Shown here piece by piece: positions 25,490-33,932 of a DNA stretch of 64,000 nt. A program made the translations under genes and the position numbers. The notes under the pieces were generated by a model that saw only the letters and a program-made list of their open reading frames with translations, had not been told where the DNA came from and did not search any database. The stretch comes from Lachnospiraceae bacterium UBA3273. GTDB lineage: Bacteria > Bacillota > Clostridia > Lachnospirales > Lachnospiraceae. The DNA lies in NCBI GenBank assembly GCA_002362385.1, contig DEUB01000068.1:11218-75217 (forward strand). Reading direction: 5' to 3'. How positions within the stretch are numbered: the stretch's first letter is position 1; every line of letters starts with the position of its first letter.

Positions 25490-25684
25490 ATGCAGACAGA
25501 TTTTAAATTATACAAGGTGGATATGAAATATATCCGTAATCTACATAATTTAGACGATAAAGTGCTTTCTGTTTCGCCACAGGCAGGAAAGGATAACAGG
25601 GTTTTCATAGGGATTGTTGTTATTTGTGGCGTTCACAAATATTGTGAAAAATATAATTTGAAGATAAAGAGAGGCACAAACTGA
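25490..25684 (+). pseudogene. Truncated ToxN/AbiQ-family type III toxin
   Basis: This 64-residue product starts at an ATG preceded by GAGGGA. The segment KLYKVDMKYIRNLHNLDDKV, followed by RVFIGIVVICGVHKY, matches the N-terminal third of ToxN/AbiQ endoribonucleases, which read roughly YxIxxKYIxYLxxxDxKV and then FIGIVxxxxxHKY. After HKY the family continues for about 100 residues with its catalytic core, but here only CEKYNLKIKRGTN follows. That tail resembles the charged C-terminal helix of the family, so an internal deletion may have joined the two ends (inference). The toxin should be inactive. I am confident of the family, less of how it broke. Confidence 0.68.
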
Positions 25685-25804
25685 ACCTTTCTTTGTCTGC
25701 ATTACCACAATTCCAGTGACTCTTCCGCATCTATCCACATCTGCATATTACCGTCAAAATTATCTGTTCTCTTGTCAGTGATTTTCGAAAGCATTTCAAT
25801 CAGT

Positions 25805-25833
25805 TTGCTAATTCCCATATGTTTTGTTATACT
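25805..25833 (+). promoter_or_regulatory. Promoter for rfbC
   Basis: TTGCTA (25805-25810), a 17-base spacer and TATACT (25828-25833) form a good vegetative promoter 107 bases ahead of the rfbC start. The rfbC ribosome site is GGAG in AAAGGAGATAAAAAC just before ATG 25941. Confidence 0.6.
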
Positions 25834-25940
25834 GTTCTATATGATTTTGTTTCCGTGAGGAATAATATTGGGAGCAAGAAAAAAAGAATATATGGAAATG
25901 ATAAATATCAAGAAATGAAAGGAATAAAGGAGATAAAAAC

Positions 25941-26504
25941 ATGGGAAAGATAACAGTAGAAACATGTGAGATCGAGGGTTTGAAGGTCATTACGCCTACC
26001 GTATTTGGAGACGAGAGAGGATACTTTATGGAGACCTACAACTATAACGACTTTAAGGAGGCGGGGATCGACGTGCAGTTTGTGCAGGACAACCAGTCCG
26101 CTTCTAAAAAAGGCGTTTTAAGAGGGCTTCATTTCCAGATCGATTTTCCTCAGGACAAGCTGGTAAGAGTGGTATCGGGAGAAGTGTTCGATGTTGCGGT
26201 GGATTTAAGAAAAGGCTCTGCCACTTATGGTAAATGGTTTGGGGTAAGGCTTTCTGCGGAAAACAAAAAGCAGTTTTTTATTCCGAAAAATTTTGCCCAC
26301 GGATTTATCGTTCTGTCCGATTATGCGGAGTTTGCATATAAATGTACGGACTTTTACCATCCCAATGATGAAGGCGGACTTTTATGGTCCGATCCGCAGA
26401 TCGGCGTAAAGTGGCCTATGCCTGAAGGCATGGGACCGGAGGATCTGATCATTTCCGATAAAGATACAAAATGGGGCGGCATTGACAGCTACCAGAGTAA
26501 ATAG
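25941..26504 (+). CDS. rfbC: dTDP-4-dehydrorhamnose 3,5-epimerase
   Basis: This 187-residue cupin-fold epimerase has ERGYFMETYN, QDNQSASKKGVLRGLHFQ with the catalytic His, VAVDLRKGSATYGKW with the conserved Asp, and FAHGFIVLSDYAEFAYKC with the active-site Tyr. This is the full RmlC set and normal length. It converts dTDP-4-keto-6-deoxyglucose to the L-lyxo form in dTDP-L-rhamnose synthesis. rfbB and rfbA lie at 30.7-32.6 kb, but no RmlD reductase is found in the window. It has its own promoter after the toxin-antitoxin remnant. Confidence 0.95.
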   Translation: MGKITVETCEIEGLKVITPTVFGDERGYFMETYNYNDFKEAGIDVQFVQDNQSASKKGVLRGLHFQIDFPQDKLVRVVSGEVFDVAVDLRKGSATYGKWFGVRLSAENKKQFFIPKNFAHGFIVLSDYAEFAYKCTDFYHPNDEGGLLWSDPQIGVKWPMPEGMGPEDLIISDKDTKWGGIDSYQSK

Positions 26505-26538
26505 GGCAACGAAGAATAAATAGATCAGTGGGGAAGCT

Positions 26539-28719
26539 ATGGGTAATCCGATAAAGAAGGCTGTATTCGATTATCAACTGCATAAATGTGAGAAGGACTA
26601 TGAAGCAGGAAAAGAATATTTAAGCGATCCTTACAGGCGGTGGATCGAGGAAAATGAAGCCGGTTTTGAAAAATTCCGTAAGGGAGCGAAAGATAATGAG
26701 GAAGCAGGTCTTTACGGGACGGAAAAGGCAGCAGTTACGTACCTTTCCGTGGAAGCATTTAATGCCGCCATAAGGAATGAAAGCCTTTTGCCGGACGAAG
26801 GCTGGCTTTGCATAGCCGATTCCGAAGGAGAAACGTCCCCTTATCTTGCCGGAATGCTTTTGGAATGTCTTTTGGAAAACCCGAAATCCGGTCTGGTCTA
26901 TGGGGACGAAGATATGTATGACCCTGCTTTGTGCAGAGAGGATGTTCAAAACGGCAAAAGCGAGGTTCGGATTCCTATAGAACCTGCTACCCGCTACGGG
27001 CCGTGGTTTAAGCCGGATGAAAGCCCGGAAACCTTGTTATCTTACTTTTATTACGGAAGCGTTGTTTTGTTAAAGGCCGATATCGTGAGGGAAGCGTTAC
27101 CCGGCTTTTTGCCTGCGTATACTTTGGAAGAATGTACGGACAGGCAGTATTTTTATGATTTTATTTTGTATTATTCGGATTTTCTGAAAGGGCGGGAAAT
27201 GGAAATAACCCATATTCCCCGGATCATTTTCCACGGAAGGGGTTCCCGGCGGGAAAAGGAAAGCCTGAAAAAGCCGGAACCTGTTAATGAAAATGCCTAT
27301 TGGGGCTATGAGCCGGAATATGATGCCTGCAAGAGGTCGGCATTAAAGAGACGAGGGCTGACAGGCCAAATGAAGCATTACAGCCACTGTGGAAAACAGT
27401 ACTCGGCGCCTGTTTATAAGGTGTCCGAAAATTTTCCTGAAAAAGAGATGACGCTTATTTCCGTTATCATCCCCTCCAAGGATAATGTGGAGATGCTGAA
27501 GCTTTGTATTGACAGCATACGGGGAAAAAGCAGGTATCCCTCTTATGAAATCATTGTTGTGGATAACGGGAGCAGTGAGGAAAACAGAAGACGGCTTAAG
27601 CAGATGGCCTCCGAAATGGGATTTTCCTATCTGTATGAGCCTATGGAATTTCATTTTTCTAAAATGTGCAATCTGGGTGCAAAAGCCGCAAGGGGCGAGT
27701 ATTTCCTGTTTTTAAACGACGACATGGAAGCGGTATCCGAAGACTTCATGGAGGTTTTAGCCGGACAGGCGTCATGCAGCCGGGTGGGCGCCGTAGGGGC
27801 AAAGCTCTTGTATCCCGGTTCGGACCTTATACAGCATGCGGGGATCTCCAATATTGCGGTAGGTCCCGTCCATAAGCTGCAAAAGGCCCATGACGGGGAA
27901 CGGGACTACTATTACGGGAAAAATACCCTTCCTATGAATGTCATAGGCGTTACGGCTGCCTGTCTTATGGTAAAAAAGGAAAGATTTTATGAAGCCGGGG
28001 AGTTTCCCTTAGAGGCGGCGGTTTCCTACAACGATGTGGAGCTTTGCTTTTCCTTAGAGGAGCGGGGGTATAGAAGTGTGGTCAGAAATGACGTGGTATT
28101 GTACCACCATGAATCGGTCAGCCGGGGAGACGACCGGATGGATGATGAGAAGTGGGACCGGCTCTTAAAAGAAAAGGACGGCGTTTATAAGAGACATCCC
28201 CTTTATGGAAAGCGGGATCCTTACTATAATCAGAACCTCACTGGGTTTAAACCCCAATATTTCTGCAGTTTCCTTTATCCCTATGAGCGCAGGGACTGCT
28301 TTAGTAAGGTTTCGAATTTTAAAAAGAAGATCAGGGAAGAATGGCATAATAACTGTCTGACGGTTACCGTAGAGCATGTGGAGCTCCGGCGCAGGCTCTG
28401 GCTTAATGAAAAGGATGACTGCTATCAGATAGAGGGGTGGGCGTATGTTCTGAATATGAATAACGCCCGTTATAAAAAGCATCTGCTTTTGACGGATGAA
28501 GGGGGAACGGTTTACGAGGCGGCTTTATGGGAACGGTTTCGGCCGGATGTGATTGAAATTCTGTCGGAACAGGAAAATATCGACCTTTCGGGATTTTGCG
28601 CAAGGATTCCCAAAGAAAGCCTGAAACCGGGAAAGTACCGTATTTCTATGCTGTACGAGGACAGATGTTCCAGACAAAAGCTTTATAAGGAATGCGAAGA
28701 AATGCTGTGCGTCAAATAG
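26539..28719 (+). CDS. GT2 glycosyltransferase with degenerate N-terminal GT domain
   Basis: This 726-residue protein has an N-terminal region to about 290 that looks like a worn GT2 fold (LCIADSEGETSPYLAG and VYGDEDMYDP). A clear GT2 domain follows from about 304 (ISVIIPSKDNVEMLKLCI) with VVDNGSSEE and FLNDDMEAV as DxD-type motif, then a C-terminal beta-rich domain from about 600. It resembles the double GT2 proteins at 20485 and 33933, with the first domain decayed or specialised. It follows rfbC by 34 bases, which suits a rhamnosyltransferase role, though the donor is inferred. A bidirectional terminator closes it. Confidence 0.85.
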   Translation: MGNPIKKAVFDYQLHKCEKDYEAGKEYLSDPYRRWIEENEAGFEKFRKGAKDNEEAGLYGTEKAAVTYLSVEAFNAAIRNESLLPDEGWLCIADSEGETSPYLAGMLLECLLENPKSGLVYGDEDMYDPALCREDVQNGKSEVRIPIEPATRYGPWFKPDESPETLLSYFYYGSVVLLKADIVREALPGFLPAYTLEECTDRQYFYDFILYYSDFLKGREMEITHIPRIIFHGRGSRREKESLKKPEPVNENAYWGYEPEYDACKRSALKRRGLTGQMKHYSHCGKQYSAPVYKVSENFPEKEMTLISVIIPSKDNVEMLKLCIDSIRGKSRYPSYEIIVVDNGSSEENRRRLKQMASEMGFSYLYEPMEFHFSKMCNLGAKAARGEYFLFLNDDMEAVSEDFMEVLAGQASCSRVGAVGAKLLYPGSDLIQHAGISNIAVGPVHKLQKAHDGERDYYYGKNTLPMNVIGVTAACLMVKKERFYEAGEFPLEAAVSYNDVELCFSLEERGYRSVVRNDVVLYHHESVSRGDDRMDDEKWDRLLKEKDGVYKRHPLYGKRDPYYNQNLTGFKPQYFCSFLYPYERRDCFSKVSNFKKKIREEWHNNCLTVTVEHVELRRRLWLNEKDDCYQIEGWAYVLNMNNARYKKHLLLTDEGGTVYEAALWERFRPDVIEILSEQENIDLSGFCARIPKESLKPGKYRISMLYEDRCSRQKLYKECEEMLCVK

Positions 28720-28735
28720 GATGGCAAGCAGATTA

Positions 28736-28781
28736 AAAATAGTGCCGCAAATGAACTTCGGTTCAGCTGCGGCACTATTTT
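28736..28781. terminator. Bidirectional terminator between the GT2 gene and ugd
   Basis: A 14-base perfect stem, AAAATAGTGCCGCA (28736-28749) with TGCGGCACTATTTT (28768-28781), has A and T flanks on the two sides, so it can stop transcription from both convergent genes. The stop codons lie at 28719 (+) and 28806 (-). Confidence 0.88.
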
Positions 28782-28805
28782 GTGTTTTAGGATTATTTAC
28801 TAAAA

Positions 28806-30140
28806 TTATTGTGGCTTTCCCACTCCAATCTGATAATATTCAAATCCCTGTTTTTTTAACTCCCTGGCATCATATTGGTTTCTGCCGTCAAAAATAATGG
28901 GGTTCTTTAAACGCTTCTTGATCTCATCCATATCAGGAGAACGGAATTCCTTCCATTCCGTAACCAAGATCATGGCATCCGCATCATTTAACGCGGTATA
29001 TTTGCTGGTAACATATGTAACCTTGTCATTGTCTTTTAAATAACAGGTCTGGGCTTCTTTTACCGCTTTGGGATCGTATGCGGTCACGGTTGCCCCTCTT
29101 TCGGTCAGTTCCTTGATAATGGTAATGGAAGCGGCCTGTCTCATATCGTCGGTATCCGGCTTAAAGGCCAGTCCCCATACGGCAAAATTGCAACCTGTTA
29201 AATCTTTACCGAAACGTTCTGTTACTTTGCGGGGAATGACCAGCTTCTGGTTGGCATTTACTGTCTCCACCGCTTCTAAAATATGGGGAGTATGACCGTA
29301 TTGCTCACTGGTCTTTATTAAAGCCTGCACGTCTTTGGGGAAACAGCTTCCGCCATATCCGCAGCCTGCATAAATAAATGAATAGCCGATCCGTTTGTCG
29401 GAACCGATGCCCCGGCGGACCTTATTAACGTCAGCGCCTACTTTTTCACAGATGTTGCTGATCTCGTTCATAAAGCTGATCTTGGTCGCCAGCATGGCAT
29501 TGGCGGTATACTTGGTCATTTCTGCGCTGGCGATATCCATGCGGATGAAATTTTCCGTATTGATGATATAGGGCTTGTAAAGCTGCTCCATAACTGCGAA
29601 GGCCTCGTCATTGTCGGCGCCGATTACAATACGGTCGGGGCGCATACAGTCGCCTACGGCAGTGCCTTCCTTTAAAAATTCCGGATTGGAGATCACATCA
29701 AAGGTCAGGCTGCTGACCCGTTTATCCAGTTCCTTCTGGATCGCCGCCCTGACTTTACCTGCGGTGCCTACCGGAACCGTAGATTTATCGATAACATACA
29801 TATGGTGCTTCATGTTTGCCCCGATCTGTCCCGCAACCTCCAATACATAATGTAAATCTGCGCTGCCATCCTCGCCCATGGGAGTCCCTACGGCAATAAA
29901 GCAGATGTTAGCATGCTCTAAGGCTTCGGCAATATCGGTTGTAAATCTCAAATGTCCCAGCTCGTAGTTGGATTTTACCATATCCTCCAGCCCCGGCTCG
30001 TAAATAGGGATAATGCCCTCTTTTAAATTTTGGATCTTGGATGTGTCCACATCCACGCACCAGACATCGTTTCCCATATCCGAAAAGCATGTTCCTGTAA
30101 CGAGTCCCACATATCCGGTTCCAATAACAGCAATTTTCAT
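28806..30140 (-). CDS. ugd: UDP-glucose 6-dehydrogenase
   Basis: This 444-residue enzyme starts MKIAVIGTGYVGLVTGTCFS (NAD-binding GxGxxG). It carries AVGTPMGEDGSADL, SNPEFLKEGTAVGD, and the catalytic Cys in GCGYGGSCFPKDVQAL, with a complete C-terminal UDP-binding domain. It oxidises UDP-glucose to UDP-glucuronate, the substrate of the UDP-xylose synthase at 7968-8897 and possibly a donor itself. It is read opposite to its neighbours and shares the strand with the zinc-ribbon gene upstream, so it is probably expressed separately from the plus-strand operons. Confidence 0.96.
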   Translation of the reverse strand: MKIAVIGTGYVGLVTGTCFSDMGNDVWCVDVDTSKIQNLKEGIIPIYEPGLEDMVKSNYELGHLRFTTDIAEALEHANICFIAVGTPMGEDGSADLHYVLEVAGQIGANMKHHMYVIDKSTVPVGTAGKVRAAIQKELDKRVSSLTFDVISNPEFLKEGTAVGDCMRPDRIVIGADNDEAFAVMEQLYKPYIINTENFIRMDIASAEMTKYTANAMLATKISFMNEISNICEKVGADVNKVRRGIGSDKRIGYSFIYAGCGYGGSCFPKDVQALIKTSEQYGHTPHILEAVETVNANQKLVIPRKVTERFGKDLTGCNFAVWGLAFKPDTDDMRQAASITIIKELTERGATVTAYDPKAVKEAQTCYLKDNDKVTYVTSKYTALNDADAMILVTEWKEFRSPDMDEIKKRLKNPIIFDGRNQYDARELKKQGFEYYQIGVGKPQ

Positions 30141-30277
30141 CTCTTATGTCTCTCTTTCCTTTTATTCCTGCCACGTCAGATATCCCTGCCGCTTGAAACG
30201 GGGGATCTGCCTGCCAGACACGATTTTATTTTATCAGTTGTAATCGGAGATGACAAGGGATAGCAGCAATAAAATCC

Positions 30278-30463
30278 TTATATTTTCCCTTCCGTTTTTA
30301 AGCGTGTGATATAAAAAAACCTTTCATCTTCGCTTAGATTTGTAAACTGAATAAAAGAAATGGGGAGTTCCTTTAAGGTAAGACCGCATTTGGGACATTT
30401 CTTTTTGTGACCGTTGAGCATATGCACATGGTCGCATTTTTTGCAGTAGTGAATATATAACAT
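30278..30463 (-). CDS. Small zinc-ribbon protein of unknown function
   Basis: This 61-residue protein has two Cys pairs, CKKC near residue 8 and CPKC near residue 23, forming a plausible zinc ribbon, followed by a charged helix. I know no function. It lies 137 bases upstream of ugd on the same strand and 220 bases from the divergent rfbB, so it could share a promoter region with ugd. It may be a nucleic-acid-binding protein. The cysteine spacing and absence of a better frame on either strand support it as a real gene. Confidence 0.6.
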   Translation of the reverse strand: MLYIHYCKKCDHVHMLNGHKKKCPKCGLTLKELPISFIQFTNLSEDERFFYITRLKTEGKI

Positions 30464-30683
30464 GTGTTTTTTGACCTTTCTTTTGAATCTTCGAGTTTAT
30501 TCTCTCAAATTTTATATAGTACTGTAAATGAAATTTTCACATATTTGTAAAAAAACGTCAATATCTATATGAAATAAATTCATCGCGGAATTTCGACAAA
30601 AAATTCTTAGTGCATTTTCAGTACAAATGGGTTACAATAAAAAGAGCGTCTAAAAATATTGATCATTCAGGAGGACATGGAGA

Positions 30684-31760
30684 ATGAAAACTTATTTGGT
30701 AACAGGCGGCGCCGGCTTTATCGGTTCCAATTACATTCACTATATGTTTAAAAAGTACGGTAACGATATCCGCATCATCAATGTGGACGCATTGACCTAT
30801 GCGGGAAATCTTGAAAATTTGAAAAGCGTCGAGGAAAGAGATAACTATACTTTTGTGAAGGCTGACATCTGCGACAAGGATGCCATAAACAGGATATTTA
30901 CAGAAAATGATATTGACAGGGTGGTGCATTTTGCGGCGGAAAGCCATGTGGACAGAAGCATCCGCAACCCCGAGGTGTTTATAAAGACCAACGTGTTAGG
31001 AACCGCGGTTATGCTAAACTGTGCCAAAGCGGCATGGGAGCTTCCCGACGGAACCTTTAAAGAAGGGAAGAAATTCCTTCACGTATCCACCGATGAGGTA
31101 TACGGTTCTTTAGATGAGGACGGGGGCTATTTTTATGAGACGACCCCTTATGCGCCCCACAGTCCCTATTCTGCGTCCAAAGCCAGCTCGGACATGCTGG
31201 TAAAAGCCTATATGGACACTTATCATTTCCCGGCTAATATTACAAACTGTTCCAACAATTACGGACCCTTCCAGTTCCCGGAGAAGCTGATTCCCCTGAT
31301 CATCAACAATGCGCTGCAGGGCAAAAAGCTTCCTGTATACGGGGACGGAAAAAATGTCCGCGACTGGCTCTACGTGGAAGATCACGCAAAGGCCATCGAC
31401 ATGGTGCAGGAGCAGGGCAGATTATTCGAGACCTACAATATAGGCGGGCATAATGAAAAGCAGAATATTGAGATCATCAATATCATCATCGAAACCCTGC
31501 AGGAGATGCTTTCCGATTCCGATCCCAGAAAAGCCCTTGTGAGCAAGGACCTGATCACTTATGTTGAGGATCGGAAGGGACATGACAGAAGGTATGCCAT
31601 TGCGCCCGACAAGATCAAAGCGGAAGTGGGCTGGGAGCCTGAGACCATGTTTAAAGAGGGTATCAAAAAGACGATCCAGTGGTTCTTCGAGCATGAAGAG
31701 TGGATGAAAAACGTCACAAGCGGCGATTATCAGAAATATTACGACGAGATGTACAAATAA
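30684..31760 (+). CDS. rfbB: dTDP-glucose 4,6-dehydratase
   Basis: This 358-residue extended SDR has LVTGGAGFIGSNYIHYMF for NAD binding, FAAESHVDRSI, HVSTDEVYGSL with the catalytic Thr-Asp-Glu triad of dehydratases, and SPYSASKASSDML with Tyr and Lys. Length and motifs are those of RmlB. It makes dTDP-4-keto-6-deoxyglucose from dTDP-glucose supplied by rfbA, which starts 11 bases downstream. AGGAGGA at 30669-30675 is a strong ribosome site. The upstream gap contains TTACAATAAAA as a possible -10. Confidence 0.96.
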   Translation: MKTYLVTGGAGFIGSNYIHYMFKKYGNDIRIINVDALTYAGNLENLKSVEERDNYTFVKADICDKDAINRIFTENDIDRVVHFAAESHVDRSIRNPEVFIKTNVLGTAVMLNCAKAAWELPDGTFKEGKKFLHVSTDEVYGSLDEDGGYFYETTPYAPHSPYSASKASSDMLVKAYMDTYHFPANITNCSNNYGPFQFPEKLIPLIINNALQGKKLPVYGDGKNVRDWLYVEDHAKAIDMVQEQGRLFETYNIGGHNEKQNIEIINIIIETLQEMLSDSDPRKALVSKDLITYVEDRKGHDRRYAIAPDKIKAEVGWEPETMFKEGIKKTIQWFFEHEEWMKNVTSGDYQKYYDEMYK

Positions 31761-31770
31761 GGAGCAGAAT

Positions 31771-32649
31771 ATGAAAGGTATTATTTTGGCGGGAGGAAGC
31801 GGAACAAGGCTTTATCCCCTGACAAAAGCAATTTCCAAACAGATCATGCCGGTGTATGACAAGCCCATGATCTATTATCCCTTATCTACATTAATGCTTG
31901 CGGGCATCAGGGAAGTGCTGATTATTTCCACGCCCAGGGACATTAAGGTATTTGAGGAGCTGTTCGGAACGGGTAAACAGCTTGGCATGAGTTTTTCCTA
32001 TGCCGTCCAGGAGACGCCCAGGGGGCTGGCGGACGCTTTTATCATCGGTGCGGATTTTATCGGCAGCAATGCCGTGGCCCTTGTTTTGGGAGACAATATC
32101 TTTTACGGACAGAGCTTTTCGCAGGTCTTACGCAGGACTGCGGAACGCATTGAGACAGAAAAGGGAGCGACGATCTTCGGATATTACGTCAGGGATCCCA
32201 GGGAGTACGGCGTTGTGGAATTTGACGAAGAGGGCAGGGCTTTGTCCATAGAGGAGAAGCCTGAGAACCCCAAGAGCAACTATGCGGTGCCGGGATTATA
32301 TTTTTATGACAACGATGTAGTGGAGATCGCGGCAAATGTAAAGCCTTCTGCGAGAGGGGAAATTGAGATCACAAGCATCAACAATGAATATCTGACAAGG
32401 GGGACCCTTCAGGTGGAAACACTTGGAAGAGGTTTTGCGTGGCTGGATACGGGAAACCATGATTCCCTTTTAGACGCATCGGATTTTGTGGCGGCATTCC
32501 AGAAACGGCAGGGACTGTATATTTCCTGTATTGAAGAGATCGCGTACAAAAGAGGTTTTATTGACAAGGCCCAGCTTTTAAAACTGGCAGAGCCTTTGAT
32601 GAAGACCAATTACGGTAAATATCTGGTAGAGGTAGCAAATGGACTCTAG
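31771..32649 (+). CDS. rfbA: Glucose-1-phosphate thymidylyltransferase
   Basis: This 292-residue nucleotidyltransferase starts MKGIILAGGSGTRLYPLT, continues SKQIMPVYDKPMIYYPLS, and has LVLGDNIFYG with the metal-binding Asp and EEKPENPKSNYAVPGLYF, all typical of RmlA. It makes dTDP-glucose, the first step to dTDP-L-rhamnose. Its last 11 bases overlap the start of the lysozyme-like gene, so translation of a cell-wall hydrolase is coupled to sugar-nucleotide synthesis. Confidence 0.96.
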   Translation: MKGIILAGGSGTRLYPLTKAISKQIMPVYDKPMIYYPLSTLMLAGIREVLIISTPRDIKVFEELFGTGKQLGMSFSYAVQETPRGLADAFIIGADFIGSNAVALVLGDNIFYGQSFSQVLRRTAERIETEKGATIFGYYVRDPREYGVVEFDEEGRALSIEEKPENPKSNYAVPGLYFYDNDVVEIAANVKPSARGEIEITSINNEYLTRGTLQVETLGRGFAWLDTGNHDSLLDASDFVAAFQKRQGLYISCIEEIAYKRGFIDKAQLLKLAEPLMKTNYGKYLVEVANGL

Positions 32650-33922
32650 GCTGAAAAGACAGGTCATTGCGGTGGCAGTACTGATGGTCGTGCTGGTCGC
32701 GGCAATGGTAGTTGCGGCAAATTATATACAAAAGCAAAGATCTTCCGGGGCGGATGAAGCTGCAGAAGCGGAAGATGTGCAGAACGCCGAAAGCGGCGGT
32801 AGTGTTACCAAGGCGGCAAATGAATACGGCCTTGACCCGGACAGAGACCCCTATGCATTTCTTAAGGACGATGAATTTTTCGATCCTTTAGCGCCGGAGC
32901 GTTCGGATCCGGATATTACCTTATCCCTCCTTGTAAGCTCTGTGGAGAAGGACATGCGGGTAAATGTGGTAAACGGCAGGGGAGAGCTCATAAAGGACCA
33001 GCCATTTACCGTTACATTAAAGGATGCGGACGGAACGGAACACAATTATAAAGACGTGGACAAAGACGGAAGCATTTATATCGCCCCTGTTGAGCCGGGG
33101 GATTATGAGGTTTCTTTAAATGAAACGGAAGGGTATATTCTGGCGGAAGAAGCCATTCCCGTTTCCGTAAAGGAACAGATAGATTATACGGTCATTGACG
33201 ATATTTCTTTTATGATAAAGTCTGTGGATGAGATCAATGAAGCGGAAGAGGATACGGCCATTAACGATGCGGAACTGAATGCGGACGGAACGGAAAGCAA
33301 CAGGAGGCTTGACGATGAGGACGCTTTGTTTGGCATTGACGTGTCCAAGTGGAATAAGGAAATAGACTGGGAAAGCGTAAAGGCTGCAGGCGTTGATTTT
33401 GTTATCATCAGATGCGGCTACAGGGGATCTAAGACAGGAGCCCTTGTAGAGGATCCTTATTTTAAGAAAAATGTGGAAGGCGCAGAAGCCGCCGGGCTGA
33501 AGGTGGGGATTTATTTCTTTACCCAGGCTACCACTGAGATTGAGGCGGTGGAAGAAGCCAGCATGGCGTTGATGCTTTGCAGGAATTATAAGCTGGCGCT
33601 TCCGATCTTTATCGATACGGAGGGCGCAGGCGGTAACGGCAGGGCGGACGGACTGGGTGTGGAGACCCGGACGGCGGTCTGCGAGGCTTTTTGCCGTACC
33701 ATTGATAACTCCGGCTTTAATGCAGGCGTGTATGCCAGCAAGAACTGGTTTACCAATAATTTAAGTACAGAAAATCTTTCGGACTATACCATCTGGCTTG
33801 CCCAGTATTCCAGGGCGGCGACCTATGATGGACGTTACGATCTGTGGCAGTATACCTCCGCGGGAACTATAGACGGTATTGAGACCCGGGTGGATCTGAA
33901 CATGTGCTATAGAGATTTTTAA
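32639..33922 (+). CDS. Membrane-anchored GH25 lysozyme with Ig/Cna-like domain
   Basis: This 427-residue protein has a signal-anchor at residues 8-28, a Ser/Glu/Ala-rich linker, and a beta-rich domain at about 95-185 with SLLVSSVEKDMRVNVVNG that looks like a Cna-B or Ig-like fold. The GH25 muramidase domain runs from about 228 to the end, with FGIDVSKWNKEIDW (catalytic-site Asp) and LPIFIDTEG (catalytic Asp/Glu pair near 321). It should cut the glycan backbone of peptidoglycan outside the cell. It overlaps rfbA and precedes a double GT2. It may open peptidoglycan so that the polysaccharide can be attached or exported (inference). Confidence 0.88.
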   Translation: MDSRLKRQVIAVAVLMVVLVAAMVVAANYIQKQRSSGADEAAEAEDVQNAESGGSVTKAANEYGLDPDRDPYAFLKDDEFFDPLAPERSDPDITLSLLVSSVEKDMRVNVVNGRGELIKDQPFTVTLKDADGTEHNYKDVDKDGSIYIAPVEPGDYEVSLNETEGYILAEEAIPVSVKEQIDYTVIDDISFMIKSVDEINEAEEDTAINDAELNADGTESNRRLDDEDALFGIDVSKWNKEIDWESVKAAGVDFVIIRCGYRGSKTGALVEDPYFKKNVEGAEAAGLKVGIYFFTQATTEIEAVEEASMALMLCRNYKLALPIFIDTEGAGGNGRADGLGVETRTAVCEAFCRTIDNSGFNAGVYASKNWFTNNLSTENLSDYTIWLAQYSRAATYDGRYDLWQYTSAGTIDGIETRVDLNMCYRDF

Positions 33923-33932
33923 AGGATGCAGT

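Noticed and set aside
25702..25818. 38-codon reverse-strand frame starting MGISKLIEML
   Set aside because: No ribosome site, no recognisable family, and it overlaps the rfbC promoter. It may be a remnant of another gene but cannot be supported.
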